In this document: positions 25,136-34,444 of the stretch, piece after piece | How the letters are laid out: the number at the start of each line of letters is the position of its first letter | How positions within the stretch are numbered: position 1 is the first letter of the stretch | Origin: Streptomyces sp. RPT161 | GTDB lineage: Bacteria > Actinomycetota > Actinomycetes > Streptomycetales > Streptomycetaceae | Direction: 5' to 3' | Length of the DNA stretch: 64,000 nt | Assembly: GCF_027533845.1 (NCBI RefSeq) | Contig: NZ_JAPZVN010000010.1 | Location: 174,836-238,835 of the forward strand | Notes under the pieces: generated by a model | What the model was told of the DNA's origin: nothing | What the model saw: only the letters and a program-made list of their open reading frames with translations | Databases searched by the model: none | Position numbers and translations under genes: made by a program

Positions 25136-25260
25136 GCGCATGTATGCCCACCCGGCCGGGTCTTTGCACTGTTGGTGATGCTGAAGTCCGCCTCACGGCT
25201 GGGTCGTTTCCCTAAGGCCGGACAGCGTATGGCCGGGTTCCACGAACGGCCGCTGTTTGT
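25029..25260 (+). mobile_element. N-terminal scrap of a Tn3-family transposase (DUF4158 region)
   Basis: From the ATG at 25029 the sequence reads MTSLERTAYPRFNRLVPERK and FSPSAEEMTRARER, then one frame over FALLVMLKSASRLGRFPKAG. This is the start of Streptomyces Tn3-type transposases (MTSLERTAYPRFxR ... LLALLVxLKxFQRLGYFPK). The rest of the roughly 1000-residue protein is absent. The 107-bp overlap with the hydroxylase gene shows an insertion or deletion junction around 25010-25029. From 25261 to 25528 nothing else is recognised. Confidence 0.75.
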
Positions 25261-25528
25261 ACTGCTCGACCACTCAGCCAGTTGTTCGCGCGAACATCCC
25301 ACGTTCATGCGCTCACCGTCGAACTTCAGGTTGACGGCGTGGATGTACGACGAGTCGGGACGAGGGGCATACCGCTCCGTGCCGTCCGAGACATGATTGC
25401 GTTTTATGCGTCTCGCCTTTCACGAGCGGCTGTGGTGATCTGCCCGCGCGCGGTGTCGGTTTTGTGGGGCGAAGGCCGGCGCCGACCGCTACTCCGCCGC
25501 ACCGCGAGGGGTCGGTGGGCGGCGCGTA

Positions 25529-26119
25529 TCACGTCCGGGCCTGGCCGTTGGCGCTGCGCAGGGCGTTGCCCACGTTCCATGTCAGGCGCATGCCGCCCTC
25601 GATCACGCTGGAGTCGGCCAGCCGCTGCGTCACCCCGCCGAAGCGGACGTAGGACTCGATGACCCATTCGGTAAGTTCGGCGGCGAGCCCTCCCACGACT
25701 GCGGTGGCGAGGGCGGGCCGCCGCCAAGCGCGCACCCACACCACGGCGGCCAGCAGCGGCAGGGCAAGCAACGCCCCGTCGGGTGCGCGTACGAGCGTCA
25801 CCCAGCCGACCGCGCACGCGAGCCCCACCAGGTATCCGGGGCGCGGTCCTTCCTTGGTCGCCCGTAGGAACAAGCCCACGGCCGCCACCGCGCCGAAGGC
25901 CACCCATAGGTTGGGCATTACCTGGTTGCCGTAGTCGATGACGGGCATGGTCGCCGCCGGTGTCGGGGCAGCCCTGCTCGCGCCGAGCGCGATCGGCGCG
26001 TCCACCACCTCGTCGACGGCGGCTGACGGCTCAATCGCCGTGCCCCCGGGCTACTCGGCCCGGGTCTTCGCCTCCGGCGGGTCGCTGAGCAGCCCGGCCG
26101 CCACAAGCAAAACAGGCAT
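25529..26119 (-). pseudogene. fragment of a polytopic membrane protein (glycosyltransferase-like), in-frame stop
   Basis: GGAGGAG precedes an ATG at 26119 (MPVLLVAAGLLSDPPEAKTR). A TAG at 26051-26053 interrupts the frame, which then continues to DYGNQVMPNLWVAFGAVAAV, hydrophobic helices LVGLACAVGWVTLVRAPDGA and LLALPLLAAVVWV, and a short tail. The pattern of helices and the RAPDGALLALP loop recalls integral membrane glycosyltransferases of the mannosyltransferase type, but the catalytic first loop is missing. A GTG at 26008 could restart translation. Confidence 0.45.
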
Positions 26120-26149
26120 AGTACTCCTCCGCGTTAGCCGAGTTGATCA

Positions 26150-26290
26150 TGCGGCCCGGATACCGCCCGCGCTCCCGACTCGACATGGTTGCGCATCAAC
26201 GCCAGCAACGAGGAGACGATCACCGTCAAGCGCATCTGTCCGGGGAACGCCGACCTACTAGGGCTGGCCGACCGCTGCGCGGGAGGCGTA
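26150..26290 (+). pseudogene. unassigned coding scrap
   Basis: A plus-strand frame reads WLRINASNEETITVKRICPG and NADLLGLADRCAGG with strong codon bias but no start and no recognised family. It is probably the remains of a gene cut by rearrangement. Confidence 0.25.
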
Positions 26291-26349
26291 TGGGCCGGTC
26301 ACGACAGAGCGGGGCTCCGTCGCGACCGGCGGGTCGCCTCAGCCGGGGG

Positions 26350-28548
26350 TCAGCTGAGCGTGAGAGCGGTGTCGTCGATGACGAACGACGTCTGCAGGGA
26401 CTGGTCCTCGGTACCGGTGAAAGTGACCGTGACGGTCTGTCCGGCCAGGGATGATACGTCGAAGGTCTTCTGGCTGTAGGCGGTGGCGGCGTCAAGGTTG
26501 GAGTAGGTCGCCAGTGTGGTGCCGTTCGCCTTGACGGTGAGCTTGTCGTAAGCCGTTGTGGTCGTCGTTTCGGCGGTGTCGACGTGCAGGTAGAAGCTCA
26601 GGGTGGCCTTGCAGCCGGAGGGGATCGTCACCGACTGCGACAGGGTGTCGGTGTGCGAGGAGCCGTAGCCGTCCAGCCAGGCGTCCCACGTGCCGCTGTG
26701 GGTGGGCTCGCCCTGCGAGCCGTACTGCCCGATGACGCCGGAACTGGCCGACCACACCGTGTTGCCGGACTCGAAACCCGGGTTGCCGAGCTTCTGGCCG
26801 GGGCTGGTGCAGGTCCCGCCGCCGGCCGGGTTGACCGTCCAGGTGAAGGCGGTGGAGCCGGTGGCGTTGGTGTCGTCGGTGGCGGTGACGGTCACGTGAT
26901 ACGTGCCGGCGGTGGTGGGTGTGCCGGAGATCAGGCCGGTGCCGGAGGCGATGGTCAGGCCGGGCGGCAGACCGGTCGCGCTGTACGTGAGCTTGGCGGA
27001 CGACGAGGAGTCGGTCGCGGTGGTCTGCAGGCTCGCCGCGGTGCCGACAGTGCCGGTCTGGTCACCGGGGTTGGCGACGGTGACGGTGTTGCCGCCGGGC
27101 GGCTGGCTGCCGCCGATCGGCAGGCCTCCGGTCGGCGCGTACATCGCCACGTCGAAGGTTGAGCCGCTGGGGGCGTGGGCGACCGGGATCACGGTGACGG
27201 CGTTGCCGCCGGACAGGACGGATGTCGAGATGTAGTCGCCGAACATCCGGCCCTGCGAGGTGTTCGGCAGCCAGGCCAGCGTCATGGGACCGGCGAGCTG
27301 GGTCGGCGCCGTCCAGGTGGTGCCGCCGTCGGCGGAGGAGACGTAGCCGGCGTAGAGCTGGCAGGTGGTGTCCGTGCAGGAGGCGTTCGGGTAGTAGTAG
27401 TACGTCAGCGCGATTCGGGCGGTGTTCCCCGAACTGCTGGGGTCCACGCCGATGCCTGGCACGAAGTGGTCGGCGGTGCTGGTGGCTGCGTCGATCGGCA
27501 CGCGGGTCGGTGAGCTCCACGACGTGCCGTTCGTCGAGTTCGACATGATGATGTCGTTGCTGGTGCAGTTGGTACGGAAGCGGCAGTCGGACCAGACCAC
27601 GTAGACCGTTCCGGAGGCGTCGATCTCCGCAGACGGCAGCGGCCCTTCGCGCAGGGTGTCCAGGCGCGACATGTCGGCGGCGTTGTCCTCCAGGCCCGCG
27701 ACGGGGTGGTGCGCGACGGTGGCGATCTGCACGCTGGAGTCCCAGCTGGCGCCGCCGTTGCTGGAGGTGAAGGACCGCTCGCTGTCCTCACTGCCCGAGG
27801 CGAACGGCACGACCACGGTGCCGTTGGGCTGCACGACCGGCTGGCCGCCGAGCCCGCTCGGGCCGTCGGCCGGGCTCTGCTGCGCGCCCCAGGTCGCGCC
27901 GCCGTCGGTCGAGGTCCTCATGTGCTCGGCGTCACCGGAGTTGGCGTCGTCGTATTCGGTGTAGCAGTGGCCGTAGTACGGGCTGGACGGGTGGTTGTCG
28001 CAGACCGTCCAGTTCTTGTCGTCGAACGTGCCGGTGGAGATGCTGACCGGGTTGCCCCAGGTGTGACCGCCGTCCGTGGAACGGCTCAGCTCGACGTCGA
28101 CGTTGTTGCCGGAGCCGATACCCAGCCAGGAGACCATCCACACGCCGTCCTTGGCGTCGTATGCCACGGAGGCGTCACTGGCCGCGGAGTACGAGCCGCC
28201 GGTGTTCGTGGTGGAGCCGGGCATGAACCCGTGCGTCCAGGTTTGCCCGCTGTCGGTGGACGTCGCCCACCCGATGTTGGACGCCCCGCCGCCGAAGACC
28301 CGCCCGACCTGGAAGGCGGCGACGATGGTGCTGCCGTAGCTGTAGGTGTCCGGCTCGACCTCGGTGGCGTGTTGGGCCTGCGAGTCGGAGTAAGGGTCAC
28401 TGCTGACCTGGGCGAGGGCGGGGGTGGTGGCGTGGGGGGCGTGAGTGGCCGCTAAGGCCTGGGGGGCGAGCGCGGGGGTGGCGAACGCCATCGCCGCGGC
28501 CAGGACACCGATGAGGAGGGGTGTTCTTCCTCTTGCCAGTCTGGACAT
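26350..28548 (-). CDS. exported sialidase-fold (BNR/Asp-box) protein with Ig-like and C-terminal beta domain
   Basis: The ATG at 28548 follows AGGAGAG; upstream in-frame codons are not coding-like. The 732-residue protein has a signal peptide ([19 protein letters not shown], cleavage near ALA). A six-bladed propeller region follows with at least six Asp-box-like turns: [39 protein letters not shown] and SADGGTTW. Then comes a putative Ig (He_PIG) domain, [27 protein letters not shown], and a jelly-roll-like C-terminus ([13 protein letters not shown] ... [12 protein letters not shown]). The fold is that of sialidases and exo-acting hydrolases. Catalytic residues of true sialidases (Arg triad, Tyr/Glu) cannot be confirmed by eye. 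Confidence 0.85.
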   Translation of the reverse strand: MSRLARGRTPLLIGVLAAAMAFATPALAPQALAATHAPHATTPALAQVSSDPYSDSQAQHATEVEPDTYSYGSTIVAAFQVGRVFGGGASNIGWATSTDSGQTWTHGFMPGSTTNTGGSYSAASDASVAYDAKDGVWMVSWLGIGSGNNVDVELSRSTDGGHTWGNPVSISTGTFDDKNWTVCDNHPSSPYYGHCYTEYDDANSGDAEHMRTSTDGGATWGAQQSPADGPSGLGGQPVVQPNGTVVVPFASGSEDSERSFTSSNGGASWDSSVQIATVAHHPVAGLEDNAADMSRLDTLREGPLPSAEIDASGTVYVVWSDCRFRTNCTSNDIIMSNSTNGTSWSSPTRVPIDAATSTADHFVPGIGVDPSSSGNTARIALTYYYYPNASCTDTTCQLYAGYVSSADGGTTWTAPTQLAGPMTLAWLPNTSQGRMFGDYISTSVLSGGNAVTVIPVAHAPSGSTFDVAMYAPTGGLPIGGSQPPGGNTVTVANPGDQTGTVGTAASLQTTATDSSSSAKLTYSATGLPPGLTIASGTGLISGTPTTAGTYHVTVTATDDTNATGSTAFTWTVNPAGGGTCTSPGQKLGNPGFESGNTVWSASSGVIGQYGSQGEPTHSGTWDAWLDGYGSSHTDTLSQSVTIPSGCKATLSFYLHVDTAETTTTTAYDKLTVKANGTTLATYSNLDAATAYSQKTFDVSSLAGQTVTVTFTGTEDQSLQTSFVIDDTALTLS

Positions 28549-29240
28549 GTCTCTCCTGACATGCAGAGCGGTACCAGGGGGTGTCGGCTGCCGCCGATAC
28601 AGGACAGCGGGATACTGCTGCCACCACCGCGCCCGGGGAAGGCAACGGCAGTGACGGGAACGCGACATGACGAACTCACGTCAGATGGCGCCACGGGATT
28701 GCGCGCGAAACTCCTTCAGCTTCAGGCGAGTTGGATGCCTCCGCTGGTTCGGCGGAATCAGGTGATCGCTGCAACGGCAGCACTGTGTTCCCGGTCCGGA
28801 GTATCAGCTGAGGTCTGGCCCTCGCATTCACCGCGACTGGTGACGAGGCCCGATCGCACTCCCCCTGCGCGGCCACAGAGCACAATCCGGATGGGCACTT
28901 GGGAGGACCTGGACGCCATTACCCGCTCGACCGCGGAGGCTCTGCACGTGGCCGGCGCGGAGGCTCACCAGCTCGCCCACCGAGTGGCCGAGCCTCGGGG
29001 CTCTTTTCAAAGGGCTACCAGGGCTGGCCTGGACGGTCACTCTTCAGTGGCAAACGGTCAAGGACCGTTTGCCACAGGACACGGGCCTTGCATTCGGCGG
29101 CCGCGCCGTCCACTGCACCTTCCGCGGCCCGTAGGCCAGTTGCTGCACGGCGACGCTGTTGCTGCGGTGGGCGCCGCCGTTGCACACGTCGCAGCCGTCG
29201 CAGTCAGGGCTGATGCCCAGGCCCGCGTCGCATGCCGAGG
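28549..29240. other. intergenic stretch without a recognised gene
   Basis: A plus-strand piece around 28890-28990 (TWEDLDAITRSTAEALHVAG, then EAHQLAHRVAEPRG) has coding bias but no start or family. The notable element is the strong hairpin at 29048-29074, listed separately. Confidence 0.3.
29048..29074. terminator. perfect 12-bp stem with 3-base loop
   Basis: TGGCAAACGGTC (29048-29059), loop AAG, GACCGTTTGCCA (29063-29074). There is no T tract and no obvious gene end next to it, so a terminator role is only one option; a transposon end or RNA element is also possible. Confidence 0.4.
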
Positions 29241-29738
29241 TTATCGACTTGGAACGGCGGGGCGTGCCAGAGGCACATGGTCGTTCTTGGCCTCGCTGGG
29301 CTTGCGGTGGGCGGTGAGGGTGAGGCTGCTGCCGCGGGCGATGCTGCCGGGAGCAAGTTCGAGGCCGGCATCGGTGATCAGGTGGCGCAGTTCGTGTTCG
29401 GTGACGGGGTGGGCGTCCTCATCGACGAGGGAGATCGTGAACAGGGCGAGGTGATCGGCCTCCTCCACCAACTACCGGTCCGACACCGCGCCCGCTGACT
29501 CGGCCCGCAGCCCGCGATACTCCAACGCATCAGCGCCGTCCGCAGTCAGCCCGCACCGCCCAACCACCCCGCAGTCGGGCGCAGGGACGAGCAGCTCGTC
29601 CCGGCCCCACGCAGCCAACCGCCCCAGCCCGCATCCGGCTCCCCGGCCTCGCACGTCCACCACGCGTCCGCTGCTGCCCGCTCGCGGACCGTATCCAGCA
29701 ACTCCCAGTGCTGCGCGGGAAGTTACATCCCCGCCCTC
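29241..29738 (-). pseudogene. second damaged copy of the 7.7-kb hypothetical gene, with a different tail
   Basis: The position corresponding to the start of copy 1 is ATG TAA here, an immediate stop. The homologous frame then contains DELLVPAPDCG, DGADALEYRGLRAESAGAVS and ends at a TAG that replaces the Trp codon of copy 1 (SDRW). After that the sequence departs from copy 1: VEEADHLALFTISLVDEDAH, PVTEHELRHLITDAGLELAP. That tail is in good codon bias and may come from another gene. No family recognised. Confidence 0.45.
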
Positions 29739-29845
29739 TCTGGTGCTCACTGGAGCCGATCCCGCCGCAGCGCCAACAGTGGTGACGGGTAAACGGGTAC
29801 ACAGTCACCCGACGAAGGTCCGCAGTCAGCCCCCGCGTTCGAACC
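29467..29845. repeat. dispersed degenerate repeat, copy B
   Basis: Counterpart of 7640-8015, same orientation, similar over the first part of the hypothetical gene and the region before it (including ACACAGTCAC and a CGACGAAG block). Confidence 0.7.
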
Positions 29846-29927
29846 GAAGGGAGCTGACCCAACGACAGCTACAACTCTCTCCGCGCTACGCCCTCGTAGG
29901 TGTCAACAACGTCATGACCCACGACTC

Positions 29928-30926
29928 CTAGGTATCGAGCAGTTCCGGGGCGAAGACGTCCTCGATCCTCCACTGACGGGCGGACAGGCCCTGCTCCCAG
30001 TGGTAGCGCAGGTAGGTGTCGAGGGCGGTCCGGTTGGCCGCGATGCCGTAAGGCCACCAGTCCTCGGGGAACAGTGCGTCGTTGCGCTCGACCAGGGCGT
30101 TCATCCACGGGACCATGGTCTGGACCTCGTACAGCCTGCGGTTTTGGCGGTAACGGTCGGCGGCGACGTCCTTCGCTTCGGAGAAGGCGCGGTAGACGTG
30201 GCGCGCGATGCCGGGGCGGTCCCGCAGAAGATCCCGTCGGACGACGATCGTGTGCATGATCGGGAAAACACCGGTTCGCCGATAGTAGTCGCGCTCCAGC
30301 GGCTCGAAGTCGGGGAACAGCCGGGCGACGTTCGGTGATCCGTCGAGCACGCACTGCGGGACGTTCGCCGAGAACAGGGCGTCGATCTCGCCCGCGTCGA
30401 GCATCACGCTCAGTGTCTTTCCCTCGGGCGCGACGGTCAGGTCGACTTCGGCCGGATGCGGATGCGGGATGAAGTCGAAGGGGGCCGAGGGGTGTTCGAG
30501 GCCACCGATCACCCAACGGCTCTCTTCGGGCTTGAACCCGTACTCGTCCATCAGGATCCCTTTGGCCCACACGCCGGAGTCCTGGCCGAAGGTGCCGAAC
30601 TCGCCAATGGTCTTGCCCGCGAGGTCACCCGGCTCGGTGATCCCGCTGTGGGTGTTGACGAAAACGCACGAGTGCCGGAACACGCGATTCGGGAAGATCG
30701 GCAGCGCTACGAACGGCAGGCCGGTCTCCAGCAGCCGCAGGTAAAACGTGAGCCCCAGTTCGGCGACGTCGAACTCGTTACCACGGATCAGTCGGTCGAA
30801 GATCTCCGGGAGGGTGGCAGCGGTTTTCATCGTGATGTCGATGCCGTCGGCGCTCACGCTCCCGTCGAACAGCGACCGTGTCGTGTCGTATGGGAAGCAC
30901 CCGACCGTCAGAGCGGGGTTGGTCAT
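29928..30926 (-). CDS. 4,5-dihydroxyphthalate decarboxylase-like / substrate-binding-fold protein
   Basis: The 332-residue protein starts at the ATG at 30926, eight bases after GGAG. Blocks: LTVGCFPYDTTRSLFDGSVS, EIFDRLIRGNEFDVAELGLT, LPIFPNRVFRHSCVFVNTHS, LAGKTIGEFGTFGQDSGVWA and DEYGFKPEESRWVIGGLEHP. The same order (DGxVxxDGID, FDxxELS, FPSRxFRHxxIYV, GKRxGxPEY, WxRGGxE) is found in 4,5-dihydroxyphthalate decarboxylase and related periplasmic-binding-fold enzymes. No signal peptide, so it is cytosolic and more likely an enzyme than a transporter component. It is divergent from a LysR regulator, the usual arrangement for an inducible aromatic-acid gene. Substrate inferred only. Confidence 0.8.
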   Translation of the reverse strand: MTNPALTVGCFPYDTTRSLFDGSVSADGIDITMKTAATLPEIFDRLIRGNEFDVAELGLTFYLRLLETGLPFVALPIFPNRVFRHSCVFVNTHSGITEPGDLAGKTIGEFGTFGQDSGVWAKGILMDEYGFKPEESRWVIGGLEHPSAPFDFIPHPHPAEVDLTVAPEGKTLSVMLDAGEIDALFSANVPQCVLDGSPNVARLFPDFEPLERDYYRRTGVFPIMHTIVVRRDLLRDRPGIARHVYRAFSEAKDVAADRYRQNRRLYEVQTMVPWMNALVERNDALFPEDWWPYGIAANRTALDTYLRYHWEQGLSARQWRIEDVFAPELLDT

Positions 30927-31008
30927 GTGGATCACTCCTCGTCGGCCCTACGGCTTCCCATCCTCGGCCGTCGCGGGACCTGCTGTCCAAGACCCTCTCT
31001 GCACGTCC

Positions 31009-31025
31009 GATACCCCACGGGTATC
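31009..31025. promoter_or_regulatory. LysR-type T-N11-A box
   Basis: GATACCC-CAC-GGGTATC is a perfect 7-bp inverted repeat containing T-N11-A. It lies 9 bp before the LysR start codon and 83 bp from the divergent decarboxylase-like gene, the classic autorepression and activation position. Confidence 0.7.
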
Positions 31026-31033
31026 GTGTTGAA

Positions 31034-31888
31034 GTGGACCTTCGCTCGCTCCGCTACTTCGTCGCCGTCGCCGAGGAACGCCACATCGGCCGGGCGGCGG
31101 GTCGACTGCACATGACGCAGCCGCCGCTCAGCCGCGCGATCCGACAGCTTGAGGACGAACTCGGCGTCATCCTGTTCGAGCGCACCTCCAAGGGCGTCGT
31201 CCTCACGCCCGCCGGAACGGTCTTGTACGACGAAACGGGTGCGTTGCTGAGGCAAGCCGACCGGATCCGCAGCCGAGTGACCGACGCGGCGGGGACGGCG
31301 ACCCTGGCCGTCGGCACGCTGGCGGACGCGGCCGAACAGGTCGGCGGTCGGCTGGTCCCGCTCTTCCGGGAGCGGCATCCGCACGTGAACGTCACCATCC
31401 GCGAATCCGACCTCGGTGACCCGACGGCCGGGCTTGGCGCCGGGCTCGTCGACGTGGCGATAACCCGAACTCCCTTCGATAACACCGGCATCGCTACGCA
31501 CGTCTTGCGCTCGGTACCGGTCGGCGTGGTCATGCGTGACGACGACCCGCTCGCCCGTCGTGCTTCGGTGTCCTCGGCCGAACTCGCCGGGCGCCGGTGG
31601 GTCCGGCTGCCGGACGGCTCCGATCCCGCGTGGACCGCGTACTGGACCGGCGGTGGGCAGGACGACGCGTCGCCGACGGTGCGAACGATCCAGGAGTGCC
31701 TGCAAGCGGCCTTGTGGAACGGAACGTTGGCCGTTGCCCCGGTCGACCAGCCGCTACCCGTCGGCCTGGTCGCAGTCCCGCTCAGCGATCGCTCGCCGAG
31801 CGATCTCGTCGTGGCCTGGCCGAAGACCGGGCGGAGCCCGCTGGTCCGCAGCTTCGTCCAAGTGGCCGAGAACTGCTGGGGCCTGTGA
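31034..31888 (+). CDS. LysR-family transcriptional regulator
   Basis: The GTG at 31034 gives the standard start MDLRSLRYFVAVAEERHIGR. The winged helix is AAGRLHMTQPPLSRAIRQLE followed by DELGVILFERTSKGVVLTPA. The effector domain follows (TLAVGTLADAAEQVGGRLVP through ALWNGTLAVAPVDQPL). Length is 284 residues, normal for the family. Divergent from 29928-30926 with a T-N11-A box between them, so it most likely activates that gene in response to an aromatic acid. Confidence 0.93.
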   Translation: MDLRSLRYFVAVAEERHIGRAAGRLHMTQPPLSRAIRQLEDELGVILFERTSKGVVLTPAGTVLYDETGALLRQADRIRSRVTDAAGTATLAVGTLADAAEQVGGRLVPLFRERHPHVNVTIRESDLGDPTAGLGAGLVDVAITRTPFDNTGIATHVLRSVPVGVVMRDDDPLARRASVSSAELAGRRWVRLPDGSDPAWTAYWTGGGQDDASPTVRTIQECLQAALWNGTLAVAPVDQPLPVGLVAVPLSDRSPSDLVVAWPKTGRSPLVRSFVQVAENCWGL

Positions 31889-32080
31889 ACTGCGCACTCT
31901 GGAAGCCCGGCGGCCAACAGGTGCAGGACGTGAACGGCGTTGGCGCGCCCAGACGGGTAGCGGTCCAGGCCGAACCGCATCCCCGTGCGGTGTCCTGGAG
32001 GGGCCAGTGAGGCGAGGCGCAGGGCGGAAGAAATGTCCTGGTTCCTGACCACCATCGCCGCCCGCAGAGGGCGCTCACCA

Positions 32081-32455
32081 ATGAGCCTCACGGCTGCGCG
32101 CTCCAGCGATGCATGGGTGGTTCCGAACATCACATCGACCAACCACGTCCTACGGGGCGACACCGAAGGGCCGTCGCGCCGAGTGCACGAGCCGCGGCTG
32201 GCCGACGACGAGCTGGTCGGCGGCGATCTGATAGGGACCGTGGTGCGGGAGATGCGGTCGGACGTGAGGCTGTACAACGGCACGTGCCACACCGAAGCGG
32301 TGGGACTTCGACCGCTGGTCGAGCTCGGTGAACTCGCTCAGCTCGCCGGGCGGGTGGCCACCGACAGCGGCGCGGAACCACTATCGGGGGCCGGCGAGGC
32401 AATCCGGTCGGCACGTCGGAACCGCGTGCCGACCGGACGGGATCGGCTCCCCTGA
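32081..32455 (+). CDS. hypothetical protein, uncertain
   Basis: The frame from MSLTAARSSDAWVVPNITS through VREMRSDVRLYNGTCHTEAV and ELGELAQLAGRVATDSGAEP has clearly G/C-biased third positions, better than the other frames, so it is or was coding. No ribosome site or family is recognised. It could be a remnant. The 190 bp after the LysR gene (31889-32080) show nothing. Confidence 0.3.
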   Translation: MSLTAARSSDAWVVPNITSTNHVLRGDTEGPSRRVHEPRLADDELVGGDLIGTVVREMRSDVRLYNGTCHTEAVGLRPLVELGELAQLAGRVATDSGAEPLSGAGEAIRSARRNRVPTGRDRLP

Positions 32456-32512
32456 CCGTTGAACTGAGCCGACGGCCCGCCAGACGCAACTTCTTCGCGT
32501 TAAGCTGTGCGC

Positions 32513-33097
32513 ATGAGTACCCGAGCGACCACTCGCCCCGGCGGGCGTAGCGCCCGCGTCCAGCAGTCCGTGCACCAGGCCGTCCGAGAACTCGAGGCGG
32601 AACTGGGGCGGGATGCGCTCACCGTGCCCCTGATCGCCGCCCGCGCGGGGGTCACGCCGTCCACCGTCTACCGGCGCTGGGGGGACCTGCGGGAACTGCT
32701 GTCCGACGTGGCCGTCGAGCGGTTGCGCCCCGACACCCCGCCGGCGGATCACGGCAGTCTGCGGGCGGACCTGGAGGCGTGGACGGTGCAGTTCGCCGAG
32801 GAGATGTCCTCGACAGCGGGCCGCACGTACATCCGCGACGCCCTGGTGGGCGACCCCGAGCAGGGCAACGCGGCCCGCTGCTCCGACTACGCCGCCGAGC
32901 AGTTGAAGGCCCTCGGCGTGCGCGCGGCCGGGCGCGGGGAGGCCGTGCCCGACGTGGAGACACTGCTGGACGTCGTCGTCGCCCCCCTGATGTATCGGAT
33001 CCTGTTCCGCCCCTCGGATCTGTCCGCGGCCTACACCGACCACCTGGTAGCGACGGCCCTCGGCCGCACCGCACCCCTCTCGCCGCCTAAAAGCTAA
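32513..33097 (+). CDS. TetR-family regulator of the adjacent exporter
   Basis: ATG at 32513 (MSTRATTRPGGRSARVQQSV) is preferred over a GTG two codons earlier. The helix-turn-helix is LTVPLIAARAGVTPSTVYRR with WGDLRELLSDVAVERL. The C-terminal half (YIRDALVGDPEQG, ETLLDVVVAPLMYRILFRPS) is the type found in regulators of MFS exporters. The 194-residue protein is followed after 76 bp by an MFS gene in the same direction, with inverted repeats between them. Confidence 0.9.
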   Translation: MSTRATTRPGGRSARVQQSVHQAVRELEAELGRDALTVPLIAARAGVTPSTVYRRWGDLRELLSDVAVERLRPDTPPADHGSLRADLEAWTVQFAEEMSSTAGRTYIRDALVGDPEQGNAARCSDYAAEQLKALGVRAAGRGEAVPDVETLLDVVVAPLMYRILFRPSDLSAAYTDHLVATALGRTAPLSPPKS

Positions 33098-33135
33098 ATA
33101 TTTGCGTTTGAGGCGGACGTGAGCCTAGAGTGCTT

Positions 33136-33159
33136 AATGCAAAGCATTCGCCTTAAGGC
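33136..33159. promoter_or_regulatory. two adjacent inverted repeats before the MFS gene
   Basis: AATGC-AAA-GCATT (33136-33148) and the palindrome GCCTTAAGGC (33150-33159) sit side by side, 15 bp before the exporter start. They are candidates for the TetR operator. Confidence 0.45.
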
Positions 33160-33173
33160 TCAGAGGTGCTTCC

Positions 33174-34391
33174 ATGACCAGCGTCACAGCCCTGCCTTCC
33201 CGCCGCCGCCCGCCCGTGCTGAGCCACCGTGTCGCCTTCCGGCTCCACGCCTCGGTCCTGGTCGGCCTGCTGGCTGCCTCCAGCGCACCGACCCCGCTCT
33301 ACGCTCTCTACCAGGCCGCATGGCACTTCTCGGCCATGACGCTCACCGTCGTGTTCAGCGCCTACGCGCTCGCCCTGCTGGTGGCCCTGCTGACCGCGGG
33401 CACGCTCTCGGACCACTTGGGCCGGCGCCCCGTCCTCGCCGGGGCGCTGCTGGCGCAAGCCGTCGCGATGGCCATATTCGCCACCGCCCAGGGCGTGCCG
33501 GCGCTGATCGCCGCCCGGATCCTGCAGGGCCTGGCCACCGGCGTGGCCACCAGCGCCGCCGGAGCCGCCCTGCTCGACTTCGAGGCCCCCAACCGCCCGG
33601 GCCGGGCAACGGTCGCCAACAGCATCACCCCCGTGGTCGGCATGGCAGTCGGCGTGCTGGCCGCCACCGCCCTCGTGCAGTACGCCCCCGCCCCCACCCG
33701 AACCGTCTACCTGGTGCTGCTCCTGCTCTTCACCGCGCAGGCCGCCGCGGTCCTGCTCACTCCCGAGACCGCCCGCCCCAACCCCGGCGCCTGGCGCTCA
33801 CTGCGCCCCACGATCACCGTCGCCGCCGCCTCCCGGCCGGCCATGGCGCTCGCCGGGCCCGGCATCGTCGCTGCCTGGGCACTGGGCGGCTTCTACTCCT
33901 CCCTCGGCCCCTCGCTCGCCCGGCTGATCGCCCCGCACGCCGCCCGCGCAACCGACGGCCTGGTCTTCTTCACCCTGACGGCCGCGGCCGGCCTCGCCGG
34001 CCACGCCGCCCGAACGCTGCCCGCCCGCATCGTGAGCCTCGTCGGCACCGCGTTCCTGATCCCGGGGTCCCTGCTGACCCTGAGCGGACCGCAACTGCAC
34101 AGCCTTCTCGCCCTGTTCACGGGCACCGCCCTGGCGGGCGCGGGCTTCGGCGCCGTCACCCAGGGCGCCCTGCGCCTGCTGCTGTCCCCGGCCGCCCCGG
34201 GCGAACGCGCCGGCACGCTCGCCGCCTACTACGTCCTCAGCTACCTGGCCATGAGCATCCCCGCCGTCCTCGCCGGCCTGCTGACCAACCTGTACGGCCT
34301 GCAGACCGCCGTCTCGCTCTACGCCGTGACGGTCATCCTGCTGACCCTGATCGGCCTCACCCGCGCCGTGCGACAGCCGCGCACCGCCTGA
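33174..34391 (+). CDS. MFS drug/metabolite exporter
   Basis: A 405-residue membrane protein with about 12 helices. The A-motif loop is GTLSDHLGRRPVLAGALLAQ between helices 2 and 3; the antiporter-type motif region ARILQGLATGVATSAAGAAL lies in helix 5. The central loop holds TPETARPNPGAWRSLRP. Likely proton-coupled efflux. It follows a TetR gene and is followed 53 bp later by a metallo-beta-lactamase-fold hydrolase, so export and hydrolysis may be one resistance unit. Confidence 0.9.
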   Translation: MTSVTALPSRRRPPVLSHRVAFRLHASVLVGLLAASSAPTPLYALYQAAWHFSAMTLTVVFSAYALALLVALLTAGTLSDHLGRRPVLAGALLAQAVAMAIFATAQGVPALIAARILQGLATGVATSAAGAALLDFEAPNRPGRATVANSITPVVGMAVGVLAATALVQYAPAPTRTVYLVLLLLFTAQAAAVLLTPETARPNPGAWRSLRPTITVAAASRPAMALAGPGIVAAWALGGFYSSLGPSLARLIAPHAARATDGLVFFTLTAAAGLAGHAARTLPARIVSLVGTAFLIPGSLLTLSGPQLHSLLALFTGTALAGAGFGAVTQGALRLLLSPAAPGERAGTLAAYYVLSYLAMSIPAVLAGLLTNLYGLQTAVSLYAVTVILLTLIGLTRAVRQPRTA

Positions 34392-34444
34392 CCGAGTCCT
34401 ACCCTTCCGCGCCGCCCTGCCCTGCCCACCGAAAGGACCCACCG

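Noticed and set aside
23243..25141. 632-codon open frame on the minus strand opposite the FAD hydroxylase
   Set aside because: It mirrors a well-supported flavoprotein; the peptide is Gly/Val/Arg-rich with no motif or ribosome site. Long antisense frames are expected in high-GC DNA.
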